Source of the DNA: Algoriphagus sp. CAU 1675
Lineage (GTDB): Bacteria > Bacteroidota > Bacteroidia > Cytophagales > Cyclobacteriaceae
Direction of reading: 5' to 3'
Length of the DNA stretch: 64,000 nucleotides
NCBI RefSeq assembly: GCF_029222925.1
Contig: NZ_JARHUI010000001.1
Span: 620,986-684,985, forward strand
The translations under genes and the position numbers were made by a program. The notes beneath the pieces are model-generated. The model had not been told where the DNA came from. It saw only the letters and a program-made list of their open reading frames with translations, and searched no databases. Positions within the stretch are counted from its first letter, which is position 1, and every line of letters starts with the position of its first letter. Shown here in pieces: positions 53,626 through 61,714 of this stretch.

Positions 53626-54426
53626 ATGCCCCGAAAAAAGGCTTCCAATTCTTGGATTTGGGTAATTTTCCTAATCCTTTTGACCCTGATTGGAGGTACG
53701 ATTTTTCTTGTCAAATACAGTAAATGGATTAAACGGGAACTATCAGACTATACCCGGAAGACGCCACCCTGGACCGAAACACTCAAATTTGAACAAGTAT
53801 TTAATCATTTTCAGAATGGGATTCTAGGAGTTGACATTTCCCAGTACCAAGGAAAAATTGATTTCAAAAAGTTATCCCTTCAAATCAAAAATCATCCTAT
53901 CCAATTCTTAGTTTTTCGTGCTACAATGGGAGATGATGGGTTGGATAGAAGGTTTAAGGAAAACTGGGAAGCTTCCAAAAATTTACCAGTAGTCCGAGGG
54001 GTTTACCATTATTATCGCCCTAATGAAAACAGTACCCGGCAGGCGGAGAATTTTATCCAAACTGTCAAATTGGAATCGGGCGACCTAATCCCGGTTTTGG
54101 ACATAGAAAAGCACAGTACCATTCAATCTAGAGAACGATTGCGGCAAGGAATCAAAAATTGGTTGAATCTGGTGGAAGCCCATTATGCAGTAAAACCTAT
54201 GATCTATACGGGTGACCGGTTTTTCTGGGAGGTACTCCATAATCAAGGATTTGACGAATACCCAATTTGGGTAGCGAATTATAACCGGGTTTTAGAACCT
54301 GAAACCAAAAATTGGGTGATTTGGCAGTTTTCAGAAAAAGGGAGTATAGAAGGTATTGGAGAGCGAATAGATTTGAATATCCTGCGTGGCGGAAGGTTCC
54401 AATTTCATAAATTGAAAATGCCTTAA
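53626..54426 (+). CDS. GH25 family muramidase
   Basis: This 266-residue lysozyme-type enzyme has one N-terminal membrane segment (WIWVIFLILLTLIGGTIFLV) and the GH25 barrel. The catalytic residues fit D70 in GILGVDISQYQG and D159-I-E161 in PVLDIEK; VYHYYRP, PMIYTGDRFF and the late WVIWQFSEKGSIEGI complete the pattern. It cuts the glycan chain of peptidoglycan, either its own during growth or that of prey or competitors. It is the last gene of the run starting at 49896 or 50452. Confidence 0.92.
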   Translation: MPRKKASNSWIWVIFLILLTLIGGTIFLVKYSKWIKRELSDYTRKTPPWTETLKFEQVFNHFQNGILGVDISQYQGKIDFKKLSLQIKNHPIQFLVFRATMGDDGLDRRFKENWEASKNLPVVRGVYHYYRPNENSTRQAENFIQTVKLESGDLIPVLDIEKHSTIQSRERLRQGIKNWLNLVEAHYAVKPMIYTGDRFFWEVLHNQGFDEYPIWVANYNRVLEPETKNWVIWQFSEKGSIEGIGERIDLNILRGGRFQFHKLKMP

Positions 54427-54512
54427 CTGCAAAGCTTTTTAATCCAGTTTTGCACCTAGTGACCTAGCGCCCCACTTCCCGAAAAATCAGTCCTAAAACT
54501 TATTACGCCAAG

Positions 54513-56147
54513 TTAATCCAATACCCGAGTAATCTCAGCTGCCTCATACCCTATCCGATGGGTATTCACATAGAGTGAATCCCCTGCTACAGCTTCAAAC
54601 GGCCCGGTGTAAATCTTCCAGGAATCAGACGTTGATTTTCTCCAGCCGATCAAAGCAGAGGGAGTTGGGCAGTTTAAACTGACTTTACCCTCAGAAAAAC
54701 TTATTTCAGCAGCTGAAGTAATCGGCGGATTTTCGGCTCCATTCCACATAGCTTTCACCATTTCCATTTCATTCATCGCTCCCTTGTCCCCATACTTAGC
54801 GATCCAGTCCTCATGTGCTTTTCGCAGCTCTTTCAATATATTGGCATACTCAGGATTGCCAACCAGATTGGTGAACTCCCAAGGATCATTCTGGGTATCG
54901 TAGAGCTCTTCCTCGGGTTTACTTTTAGCAAACCATCGGGACTGATTTTCATTCAATGCTCCCTTTTCATTCAACTCCAACAAATGCACCATCAGGGGAT
55001 TTTGGAGTCGGTAGCGGATATTTTGATAATTGGATTTCTCAGGCATGTAATTTCGGATGTATTTAAATCGCCCATCAGAAACAGCCCGTACCCGGTCGTA
55101 TTCAGAGTCCATCCGATCCCTGGCGGCATAGATATATTTCCGAGGCTCGGCTTTTTGCTCTCCCAAAAAGGCCTGTCCCTGCATGCTTTCAGGAATGGGA
55201 ATTCCCGCCAACGAAAGGAGTGTTGGTCCAAAATCAACAAAGCTGACCAATTCCTCGGTGTTGGTTCCACCTTCCAGCCAAGGAGCTTTGACCAGCAAAG
55301 GCACCTTCAATCCCCGATCGTACAGTTCCCGCTTAAAATAAGGCATCCCATCCCCGTGGTCAGAGTAAAAGAAAATGATGGTTTTGTCATAGAGTCCATC
55401 CTCCTTGAGCTGCCGAATCACTTCCCCAACTTGCTCATCCATCCGCATTACATTGGTTATAAAACGGGCAATTGTTCGCCTCGTAATGGAGTCATCCGGG
55501 TAAACCGGAGGTACAGTCACGTCCTTTGGGTCCACCAAAAGGCTATCCTTGCCTTCCCTAGCCCAAACTTGGGATTCGTGAGTAGTCGTGAAATTGAATA
55601 TTGAAAAGAAAGGTTGATTGGGATCTTTGCGGTTCCTCCAGTGGGCTTTGTTGCTGCTGTCGTCCCACATCATGACTGGACTTCGGAACTGATAGTCCTC
55701 TTTTGAGTTGTTGGTGACATAGTATCCGGCTTGACGTAGGTAAATCGGATAGGGTAGCATTCCTTCAGGCAATACTGTTGAGTACCCTTTGAATCCCGGA
55801 GGATAGGCATCCCCTGCAGCTTGGGATGGGGCCAAAGTACGCATGTGCATGGCTCCAATGGAAGTTTGATAAGCTCCCGTGATCAAAGCTGCCCGGCTGG
55901 GAGCGCAGACACCTGCAGTAGAAAAAGCATTTTGGTATTGGAGAGATTCGGTCGCCAAAGCATTCAAATTGGGGGTCCTACCCCCGGTACCCCAATAGCT
56001 TTCCAGATGCTCCGGAGACATATCCTCACAGACTATCCAGAGAATGTTGGGTTGTTTGGGGAAGGTGGTTTTTGGTTGGGTCTCTTGGGGTTTTTGACAA
56101 GAAAAAATAACCAAGCCAAGAAGGAAAAGGATTAAACTGAATTTCAT
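54513..56147 (-). CDS. Sulfatase (heparan N-sulfatase-like), lipoprotein
   Basis: This 544-residue sulfatase has a lipobox with C17 (IFSC) and the formylglycine motif C81-A-P-S-R-A-A-L-I-T-G. The metal site uses E41-D42 in NILWIVCEDMSPEHL, and FFYSDHGDGMPYFKRELYDRG follows later. The EDMSPEH start and the GVCAPSRAALITGAYQTSIG block resemble N-sulfoglucosamine sulfohydrolase (S1_8-like), but the true substrate is uncertain. The C-terminal region past about 470 is a beta-sandwich extension (GKVSLNCPTPSALIGWRKS). It is divergent from the Gfo/Idh gene, with inverted repeats between them. Confidence 0.92.
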   Translation of the reverse strand: MKFSLILFLLGLVIFSCQKPQETQPKTTFPKQPNILWIVCEDMSPEHLESYWGTGGRTPNLNALATESLQYQNAFSTAGVCAPSRAALITGAYQTSIGAMHMRTLAPSQAAGDAYPPGFKGYSTVLPEGMLPYPIYLRQAGYYVTNNSKEDYQFRSPVMMWDDSSNKAHWRNRKDPNQPFFSIFNFTTTHESQVWAREGKDSLLVDPKDVTVPPVYPDDSITRRTIARFITNVMRMDEQVGEVIRQLKEDGLYDKTIIFFYSDHGDGMPYFKRELYDRGLKVPLLVKAPWLEGGTNTEELVSFVDFGPTLLSLAGIPIPESMQGQAFLGEQKAEPRKYIYAARDRMDSEYDRVRAVSDGRFKYIRNYMPEKSNYQNIRYRLQNPLMVHLLELNEKGALNENQSRWFAKSKPEEELYDTQNDPWEFTNLVGNPEYANILKELRKAHEDWIAKYGDKGAMNEMEMVKAMWNGAENPPITSAAEISFSEGKVSLNCPTPSALIGWRKSTSDSWKIYTGPFEAVAGDSLYVNTHRIGYEAAEITRVLD

Positions 56148-56193
56148 AGGTTAATGGGTTAGAGTGAGTTTAAGATATTTATTTTTATTGAAA

Positions 56194-56258
56194 ACCCAGT
56201 AATCACTTTTGACTGGTCTGGAGCTAATTAGTGGTTGGATTACTGATTCTTACTGGGT
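56194..56258. promoter_or_regulatory. Nested inverted repeats in divergent promoter region
   Basis: ACCCAGTAA (56194-56202) and TTACTGGGT (56250-56258) are exact complements, and CAGTAATC pairs with GATTACTG (56238-56245). Between them is the palindrome CTAATTAG (56224-56231). The region lies between the divergent sulfatase and Gfo/Idh genes and may be a shared operator. Confidence 0.4.
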
Positions 56259-56289
56259 AAATTCCCTTTTCCACCCAAACAACCTTACC

Positions 56290-57804
56290 ATGCCCAAGTC
56301 AGAAAAGCTCAATCGCAGGGAGTTTATCAGCTCTGCGGCTACAATTGCAGCTTCTATCTCTATTGTGCCTTCCTCAGTAATCGCCGGGACAGGCCATATT
56401 CCCCCTTCTGACCAACTGACCGTAGCCAATGTAGGCTGTGGGACCCAAGGTCTGAGGGAAATGAGCAGCCTCCTTACCAATCCCAAGATCAGAGTTGTAG
56501 CAGTCTGTGATGTGAATAAATTCTCCACAGACTATATCGATTGGTCTCCGTATGGAATCCGAAATGATATTCGAAAAACCATAGGGGATGATTCCTGGTG
56601 GGAAGGAAAGCCGGGCATTCCCGGTGGACGGGACATAGGGCAGGAGTATGTGGAAAAATACTATGCTAAAAACAAGGCCTCTGGCAAGTACAAAAGCTGT
56701 GTGAGCTATGAGGATTATCGGGAGCTTTTTGCCAAGGAAAAAGGAATCGATGCAGTCAAAATCATGACACCCGACCATACCCATGCTCCCATTGCTCTGG
56801 CAGCTATGGATGCCAAAATGCATGTGGTCACCCATAAACCCATTGCCAATCGGCTTTTGGAAGGAAGAAAGGTTATCCAAAAGGCTAAAGATTCAGGATT
56901 GGTTTCCCATCTCCTAGCTTGGTCCGATCGGCCTGAATATAGACAAATCAAAGCGTGGATGGATGCCGGTTTGATCGGAGAACTCCAAGAGATCCACAAC
57001 TGGTCTTATCGACCTGTTTGGCAGCAATGGACCAAAATACCTACAGAGGCTCAGCCTATCCCTGAGGGATTCAACTGGCAGCTTTGGCTGTCATCAGTTC
57101 CGGATATGCCTTATCATAAAAACTACACACATAATGTCTTTCGAGGCTGGTATGAATTCGGTGGAGGATCGGTAGCAGATATGGGGCATTACAGTTTGTT
57201 CCCACTGTTTGAGACCTTGGGAATTGACCGAAGCCCCGTGTCGGCTAGGGCTTTTGGTACTACCACCAGAGAAGAAATCAATCAGGTGTATCAATGGGTG
57301 AAAAATGATGTTGCCTTTCCGGCAAGCTGCCTGATCAAGTGGAAATTCCCAGAGCAGGAAAGCTTACCCGGTTTTGATCTTTTCTGGTATGATGGGGGTA
57401 TGAAGCCCTTTGCCTGCGAAGAGTTGGAGGAGGATGGAAATGACACTCCTGAGGAAGGACTTTTGATCGTAGGCAGCAAAGGAAAAATTCTGGGAGGCTT
57501 CAGGGGAGAAAACCCTGTGCTACTACCTGAATCGAAAATGATGAAAGGGAGAGATTCTGAGCGAATTAATTCCCGCGAGGTAGACCGAAAAACCGATCAA
57601 TGGGTAGAGGCTATGCTGGAAGGGAAACAGACCCCGGGTAGCTTTACCCGAGCCCAATGCATTACGGACACCATCAATTTGGGAGCGATTGCCTTGAGAG
57701 CCGGAAAAAAAGTGGATTTTGATTCCAATCTGGTCAAAATCACCAATGATGAAGCTGCGAATCAGTTCTTGACCAGAGAATATAGAAAGGGATGGGAAAT
57801 TTAA
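56290..57804 (+). CDS. Gfo/Idh/MocA family oxidoreductase with Tat signal
   Basis: This 504-residue protein uses NAD(P) to oxidise or isomerise sugars. It begins with a twin-arginine signal (NRREFISSAATIAASISIV), so the folded enzyme with its cofactor is exported. The Rossmann part has VANVGCGTQGLREMSSL, VVAVCDVNK and KIMTPDHTHAPIALAAMDA; the catalytic HKPIANRLLEGRKV (EKP-like) follows. Inserts typical of Bacteroidetes members are present. ATG at 56290 is the first one giving this signal. The next gene, a TIM-barrel isomerase with a Tat signal, is 51 bases away and likely acts in the same sugar pathway. Confidence 0.92.
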   Translation: MPKSEKLNRREFISSAATIAASISIVPSSVIAGTGHIPPSDQLTVANVGCGTQGLREMSSLLTNPKIRVVAVCDVNKFSTDYIDWSPYGIRNDIRKTIGDDSWWEGKPGIPGGRDIGQEYVEKYYAKNKASGKYKSCVSYEDYRELFAKEKGIDAVKIMTPDHTHAPIALAAMDAKMHVVTHKPIANRLLEGRKVIQKAKDSGLVSHLLAWSDRPEYRQIKAWMDAGLIGELQEIHNWSYRPVWQQWTKIPTEAQPIPEGFNWQLWLSSVPDMPYHKNYTHNVFRGWYEFGGGSVADMGHYSLFPLFETLGIDRSPVSARAFGTTTREEINQVYQWVKNDVAFPASCLIKWKFPEQESLPGFDLFWYDGGMKPFACEELEEDGNDTPEEGLLIVGSKGKILGGFRGENPVLLPESKMMKGRDSERINSREVDRKTDQWVEAMLEGKQTPGSFTRAQCITDTINLGAIALRAGKKVDFDSNLVKITNDEAANQFLTREYRKGWEI

Positions 57805-57855
57805 TTTCTGTTTCTTGGTCCTTTAAACTTACAATTAACTCTTAACCTAAATAAA

Positions 57856-58791
57856 ATGACAAACCGAAGAAATTTCCTTAAAAACGCAAGTTTGGCCACA
57901 GCGGCACTTGGACTGGGATTGCCTCAATTGAGCTTTTCTATGAATCGTGCTGATGTCCCTTTCAAAATCTCCCTTGCGGAATGGTCTCTCAATCGACTGA
58001 TTTTTGGAAAACAACTTGATCACTTGGATTTTCCTCTGGAAGCTAAAAAGCACGGAATCCATGCCGTGGAATATGTGAACCAGTTTTTCATGGATAAAGC
58101 CCAGGACATGGCATATCTCAAAGAAATGAATACCCGCTGTGAAAACGAGGGTATCACGCAGGTGCTGATCATGGTGGACCGTGAGGGAATGCTTGGTGCC
58201 CGCTCTGAATCGGACCGCATGAAAGCCGTGGACAACCATAAAAAATGGATTGAGGCAGCTAAGTTCCTGGGTTGCCATACTGTCCGCGTCAATGGTTACT
58301 CAGACATTGCCTGGTCTCAAAACCCTGCGGATGCAGCCGAAGCCTCCAAACTTGTCAGTGATGGTATCCGAAAAGTCTGTGAGTTTGCAGAGCCCCACGG
58401 GATCCATATTGTGATCGAAAATCATGGAGGATTCTCTTCCAATGGTAAGTGGCTGGCAGAAACCATCCGAAATGCAGATCACCCACTTGCGGGCACACTC
58501 CCTGACTTTGGTAATTTCCGAATCAGTACGGTAGATGGGAAGGCGATTTCCTATGACTCCTATCGGGGCGTGGACGAACTCATGCCATTGGCGACAGGAG
58601 TGAGTCTCAAGCCTAAAGTTTGGGATGATGCAGGAAATGAATACGATTTGGATTACGAGCGTATGATGAAGATTGTCCTGTCCCATAACTATCACGGTCA
58701 TGTGGGCATTGAGCATGGAGAGAAGGACCGGGAGTGGGAGAGTATTGTTGAGATCCGGGAGATTCTGGAGAAACTCCAAAAGTCCATGTAA
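57856..58791 (+). CDS. TIM-barrel sugar isomerase/epimerase with Tat signal
   Basis: This 311-residue protein has the AP-endonuclease family 2 fold of sugar phosphate isomerases and hydroxypyruvate isomerase-like enzymes. A Tat-type signal (MTNRRNFLKNASLATAALG) leads it out. Metal-site residues appear in IHIVIENHGGFSSNG (Glu), GTLPDFGNFR (Asp), and GHVGIEHGEKDREWES (Glu/His). It follows the Gfo/Idh gene and is closed by a terminator. The pair probably processes a sugar released by the sulfatases in the periplasm. Confidence 0.9.
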   Translation: MTNRRNFLKNASLATAALGLGLPQLSFSMNRADVPFKISLAEWSLNRLIFGKQLDHLDFPLEAKKHGIHAVEYVNQFFMDKAQDMAYLKEMNTRCENEGITQVLIMVDREGMLGARSESDRMKAVDNHKKWIEAAKFLGCHTVRVNGYSDIAWSQNPADAAEASKLVSDGIRKVCEFAEPHGIHIVIENHGGFSSNGKWLAETIRNADHPLAGTLPDFGNFRISTVDGKAISYDSYRGVDELMPLATGVSLKPKVWDDAGNEYDLDYERMMKIVLSHNYHGHVGIEHGEKDREWESIVEIREILEKLQKSM

Positions 58792-58793
58792 GG

Positions 58794-58825
58794 AAAGAGG
58801 CTACTCGATTTGGGTAGCCTCTTTT
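58794..58825. terminator. Bidirectional terminator
   Basis: AAAGAGGCTAC and GTAGCCTCTTT form an 11-base stem with a nine-base loop, followed by T. It lies between the converging isomerase and DUF4221 genes and can serve both. Confidence 0.88.
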
Positions 58826-58827
58826 GT

Positions 58828-59982
58828 TTAGTTTTCTTCTAAAGTGATCAACTCAAATTTCAATTGATCCTCTTCGTTTTCCGGATTGTCGGGATGGTTT
58901 AGGGAAAGATAAAGTCCTTTTTCTCCCACGAAAGAATTATCAGGGAGGTAGGTTCCTGCTTCAAAAAGAGACTCTGTAAGAAGATTTAACTCATCATCAA
59001 AGACCATGACCACAAAAGGTCCGGGATTGGTTCTCAAAGCGTTCAATTGTTCATCCGATTCAATAGGGATCGTCGGAAAACCAAACCGATAATATACATT
59101 TCGATAAGAATCATAAAGGATGGAGCCATATCGTGAAGATGCACGTGAATATCTGGTAAATTCTTCTGGGGAGCTATCTGCATTAAAACTGGGGAGAATA
59201 TCATCCAAATAAGTGCTTTTCGCATCTATGAATTGAATAGGAGTATCATAGGAAGAAGAGTGAAAAAGGCGATGATCTCCCAATAAGGAATAGACAATCT
59301 TGTCCTTACCCTGGGCCCTGCTATAGTCAATCACCTTTTGTCCCGTGTGTAAATAATCTGAAGGGAAGAAATGGTTAAAAAAGTTTGTTTTCCCAGTGGT
59401 CAGATCAATTTGATATCCCATAGCCTTGGAAGAGAGCTCTTCACCGGTAATTAGCCGGATATTTGCACCAAAACGGTGGTTTACTGCTAGGAGATTTCCA
59501 TCGATTACAGGAGGTGAAATCATATAGGAATTGTGGACAAATGCCGATCCGCCTTCATCCGGAATTTGATAATCTATTCGTTGCTGAATCTCACCATCCG
59601 AATTCACCAAGTTGATTGTAGAAGTAAAGGGAGGATTAAAAAGAAAAATACTATCCAAAGAATGAACATGGAAACCAAATATTGGTCCCACGCCATTTGG
59701 ACCCTCATTGTCAAAGCGGAGGTCCTTAATTTTTAGACCAGTTTCAAAGTCATAAATCTGGAGGCTGTTGAGATTCCAGATGACATTGAAAAGGTATTCC
59801 TTTTCTCCTTTGAAGTATTGCAAGCCCTCACTGATATTGGGGGTTTGGTCATCAATTGGGAAGGAGATTTTTTCTCCGGAGGGTGTCAAAGCCCAGGTTA
59901 ATTCCTTTTCTTTCTTTTGGCAGGAAAAAGAGAAGCCAATAAAAAGGAGCAGGAAAAAGAATTTTAAGGTAAACTTGTGCAT
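58828..59982 (-). CDS. DUF4221 family propeller-like lipoprotein
   Basis: This 384-residue protein has a lipobox with C21 (FSFSC) and belongs to the same DUF4221 family as the gene at 10756. The shared features are a strand-rich body (FNVIWNLNSLQIYDFETGL, DSIFLFNPPFTSTINLVN) and a late YDSYRNVYYRFGFPTIP motif followed by VVMVFDDELNLLTESLF. It stands alone with no small peptide gene beside it. A palindromic box related to those before the small-peptide genes lies directly before its start codon. No function is known. Confidence 0.78.
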   Translation of the reverse strand: MHKFTLKFFFLLLFIGFSFSCQKKEKELTWALTPSGEKISFPIDDQTPNISEGLQYFKGEKEYLFNVIWNLNSLQIYDFETGLKIKDLRFDNEGPNGVGPIFGFHVHSLDSIFLFNPPFTSTINLVNSDGEIQQRIDYQIPDEGGSAFVHNSYMISPPVIDGNLLAVNHRFGANIRLITGEELSSKAMGYQIDLTTGKTNFFNHFFPSDYLHTGQKVIDYSRAQGKDKIVYSLLGDHRLFHSSSYDTPIQFIDAKSTYLDDILPSFNADSSPEEFTRYSRASSRYGSILYDSYRNVYYRFGFPTIPIESDEQLNALRTNPGPFVVMVFDDELNLLTESLFEAGTYLPDNSFVGEKGLYLSLNHPDNPENEEDQLKFELITLEEN

Positions 59983-59984
59983 GC

Positions 59985-60006
59985 TAAAAAGGTTTAGCTG
60001 CTAAAC
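59985..60006 (-). promoter_or_regulatory. Palindromic box before DUF4221 gene
   Basis: Read on the minus strand, GTTTAGC-A-GCTAAAC is followed by CTTTTTA, two bases before the start codon. The half-sites TTTAGC/GCTAAA and the CTTTTTA that follows are the same as in the repeats at 8711-8730 and 10378-10397, but the distance to the start codon is shorter. Confidence 0.5.
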
Positions 60007-60068
60007 TAAATCTTTTTCTTCAAAAAAATGGTTTAAAAAACTAGATCCCCACTCTCCCTAAAAACACT

Positions 60069-60293
60069 ATGGAACATCAGCCCAATAATCCCCTTCACGG
60101 ACTTCGTCTTGATACCATTTTGGAACAATTGGTAGCGCATTATGGATGGGAGGAACTAGGGGAACGGATCACCATTCGTTGCTTTACCCATAATCCTTCG
60201 ATCAAATCCAGTCTTACTTTCTTGAGAAAAACTCCCTGGGCAAGAGAGCGGGTTGAAGGCTTGTATTTGAAGATGCTCAGGGATACGAAATAA
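60069..60293 (+). CDS. VF530 family small DNA-binding protein
   Basis: This 74-residue protein matches the VF530 (DUF2132) family: [34 protein letters not shown] and [20 protein letters not shown]. Family members are small helical proteins described as DNA binding. It is a single gene, divergent from DUF4221 and convergent with dnaN. Confidence 0.9.
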   Translation: MEHQPNNPLHGLRLDTILEQLVAHYGWEELGERITIRCFTHNPSIKSSLTFLRKTPWARERVEGLYLKMLRDTK

Positions 60294-60324
60294 CACTTGA
60301 GGTTTTTCAACCCTCAACGAATAA

Positions 60325-60353
60325 AAAAGCCCGAATCATCGATCCGGGCTTTT
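60325..60353. terminator. Bidirectional terminator between VF530 and dnaN genes
   Basis: AAAAGCCCG pairs with CGGGCTTTT around a short AT-containing loop; both strands have a T-run. It lies between the stop codons of the two converging genes. Confidence 0.85.
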
Positions 60354-60375
60354 GCTTTATGGTTTGTGGTTAAGA

Positions 60376-61500
60376 TTATACGTAGTTGTTGAGCATCACT
60401 GGCATTACCAGCATCAGGATGTCCTCATTGTCGTCCTGCTCAGCCGGAAGGATCAATCCTGCACGGTTTGGAGCGGAGAATTTCAGACTAACTTCCTTGC
60501 AACTCAGGTTGTTGAGCATTTCTACCAGGAATTTGGCATTAAAGCCGATTTCGATATCCTCTCCATCGTGCTCACAGGAAAGACGCTCATTGGCTTCATT
60601 GGAGAAATCCAAGTCTTCCGCAGAGATCATCAATTCTGATCCGGTCAATTTCAATCTCACCTGATGGGTGGTTTTATTCGCATAGATCGCAATACGCTTC
60701 AAAGAGCTCAACAAATCCTGACGGTCAATAGTCATGATATTTGGATTGTCAACAGGGATTACATTTTCGTAATCCGGGAAACGCTCGTCTATCAGACGGC
60801 AGATCATTTTGATGTTGTTGAACTTGAAATAGGCATTGGACTGGTTGAACTCCACACTTACCGGAATGTTTTCGGATGGAAGAGTAGATTTCAGCAAGTT
60901 CAGCGCTTTACGAGGGATGATCAGGCTAGCAGCATTGGAGGATGCTACATCTACTCTTCTGTAGCGCACCAATCTGTGTCCGTCAGTGGCTACAAAGGTA
61001 GTGTTGGTTGGGCTTAAGTTGATATAAACCCCGGTCATTGCTGGTCTCAATTCATCTGAACTGGTAGCAAAAATCGTATTGGAAACTGCTGAAGAAAGCA
61101 CCTCAGTGGACATATCCACAGTAGTGGCATTGCTTACTGTAGGTATTTTTGGGAAATCCGTTGCGTTTTCACCGGCCAATCGATAGCGTCCGTTGTCAGA
61201 GCTGATTTCCACCGCATAGGTGTCATGATCGATGCTGAAAGTCACCGGCTGTTCAGGCAGGTTTTTCAGGGTGTCAATCAGGATCCTTGCAGGCACTGCG
61301 ATATTTCCATCCTCCTTGGCTTCCACGTGGATTTCAGTGATCATGGAGGTCTGCAAATCCGAAGCAGTGATGGTCAACACACTATCCTTGATTTCAAAAA
61401 GAAAGTTTTCAAGAATAGGAACTACTGGATTGGTAGTGACTACACCGTTGATCGCCGAAAGCTGCTTGAGAAGGGCAGATGAGGAAACAATAAATTTCAT
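60376..61500 (-). CDS. dnaN: DNA polymerase III subunit beta (sliding clamp)
   Basis: This 374-residue clamp holds the replicative polymerase on DNA. It shows the beta-clamp triplicate pattern: MKFIVSSSALLKQLSAINGV, the PVVPILENFLFEI start of domain I, LRPAMTGVYINLSPTNTTFVATDGHRLV in domain II and the ending DNEDILMLVMPVMLNNYV, close to the canonical M-P-M-R-L end. dnaA and recF are not beside it, as is usual in Bacteroidetes. It lies 214 bases from gldG, a spacer in which I see no other gene. Confidence 0.97.
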   Translation of the reverse strand: MKFIVSSSALLKQLSAINGVVTTNPVVPILENFLFEIKDSVLTITASDLQTSMITEIHVEAKEDGNIAVPARILIDTLKNLPEQPVTFSIDHDTYAVEISSDNGRYRLAGENATDFPKIPTVSNATTVDMSTEVLSSAVSNTIFATSSDELRPAMTGVYINLSPTNTTFVATDGHRLVRYRRVDVASSNAASLIIPRKALNLLKSTLPSENIPVSVEFNQSNAYFKFNNIKMICRLIDERFPDYENVIPVDNPNIMTIDRQDLLSSLKRIAIYANKTTHQVRLKLTGSELMISAEDLDFSNEANERLSCEHDGEDIEIGFNAKFLVEMLNNLSCKEVSLKFSAPNRAGLILPAEQDDNEDILMLVMPVMLNNYV

Positions 61501-61714
61501 ATGTTATTTATTTATTTTTCAGAGGCCATATGGAATCTCGCTTGACAAATGCTCATTAGATAGTGTGCATTTGGGACCCGCTTGATTTCATATCGTAGGG
61601 CTTATAAATAGTTTACTTTTTGGAATGGGGGTAAATTTATAAATAAAATCGAATTGGTAAGGAGGGAAGCAGCATTGATTGGAAAATAATTCCCATCATT
61701 TTAGCCTTTTTTCC

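Noticed and set aside
54813..55604. A 263-codon frame antisense to the third sulfatase
   Set aside because: The sense strand encodes a complete sulfatase with all motifs; the antisense product is not recognisable.
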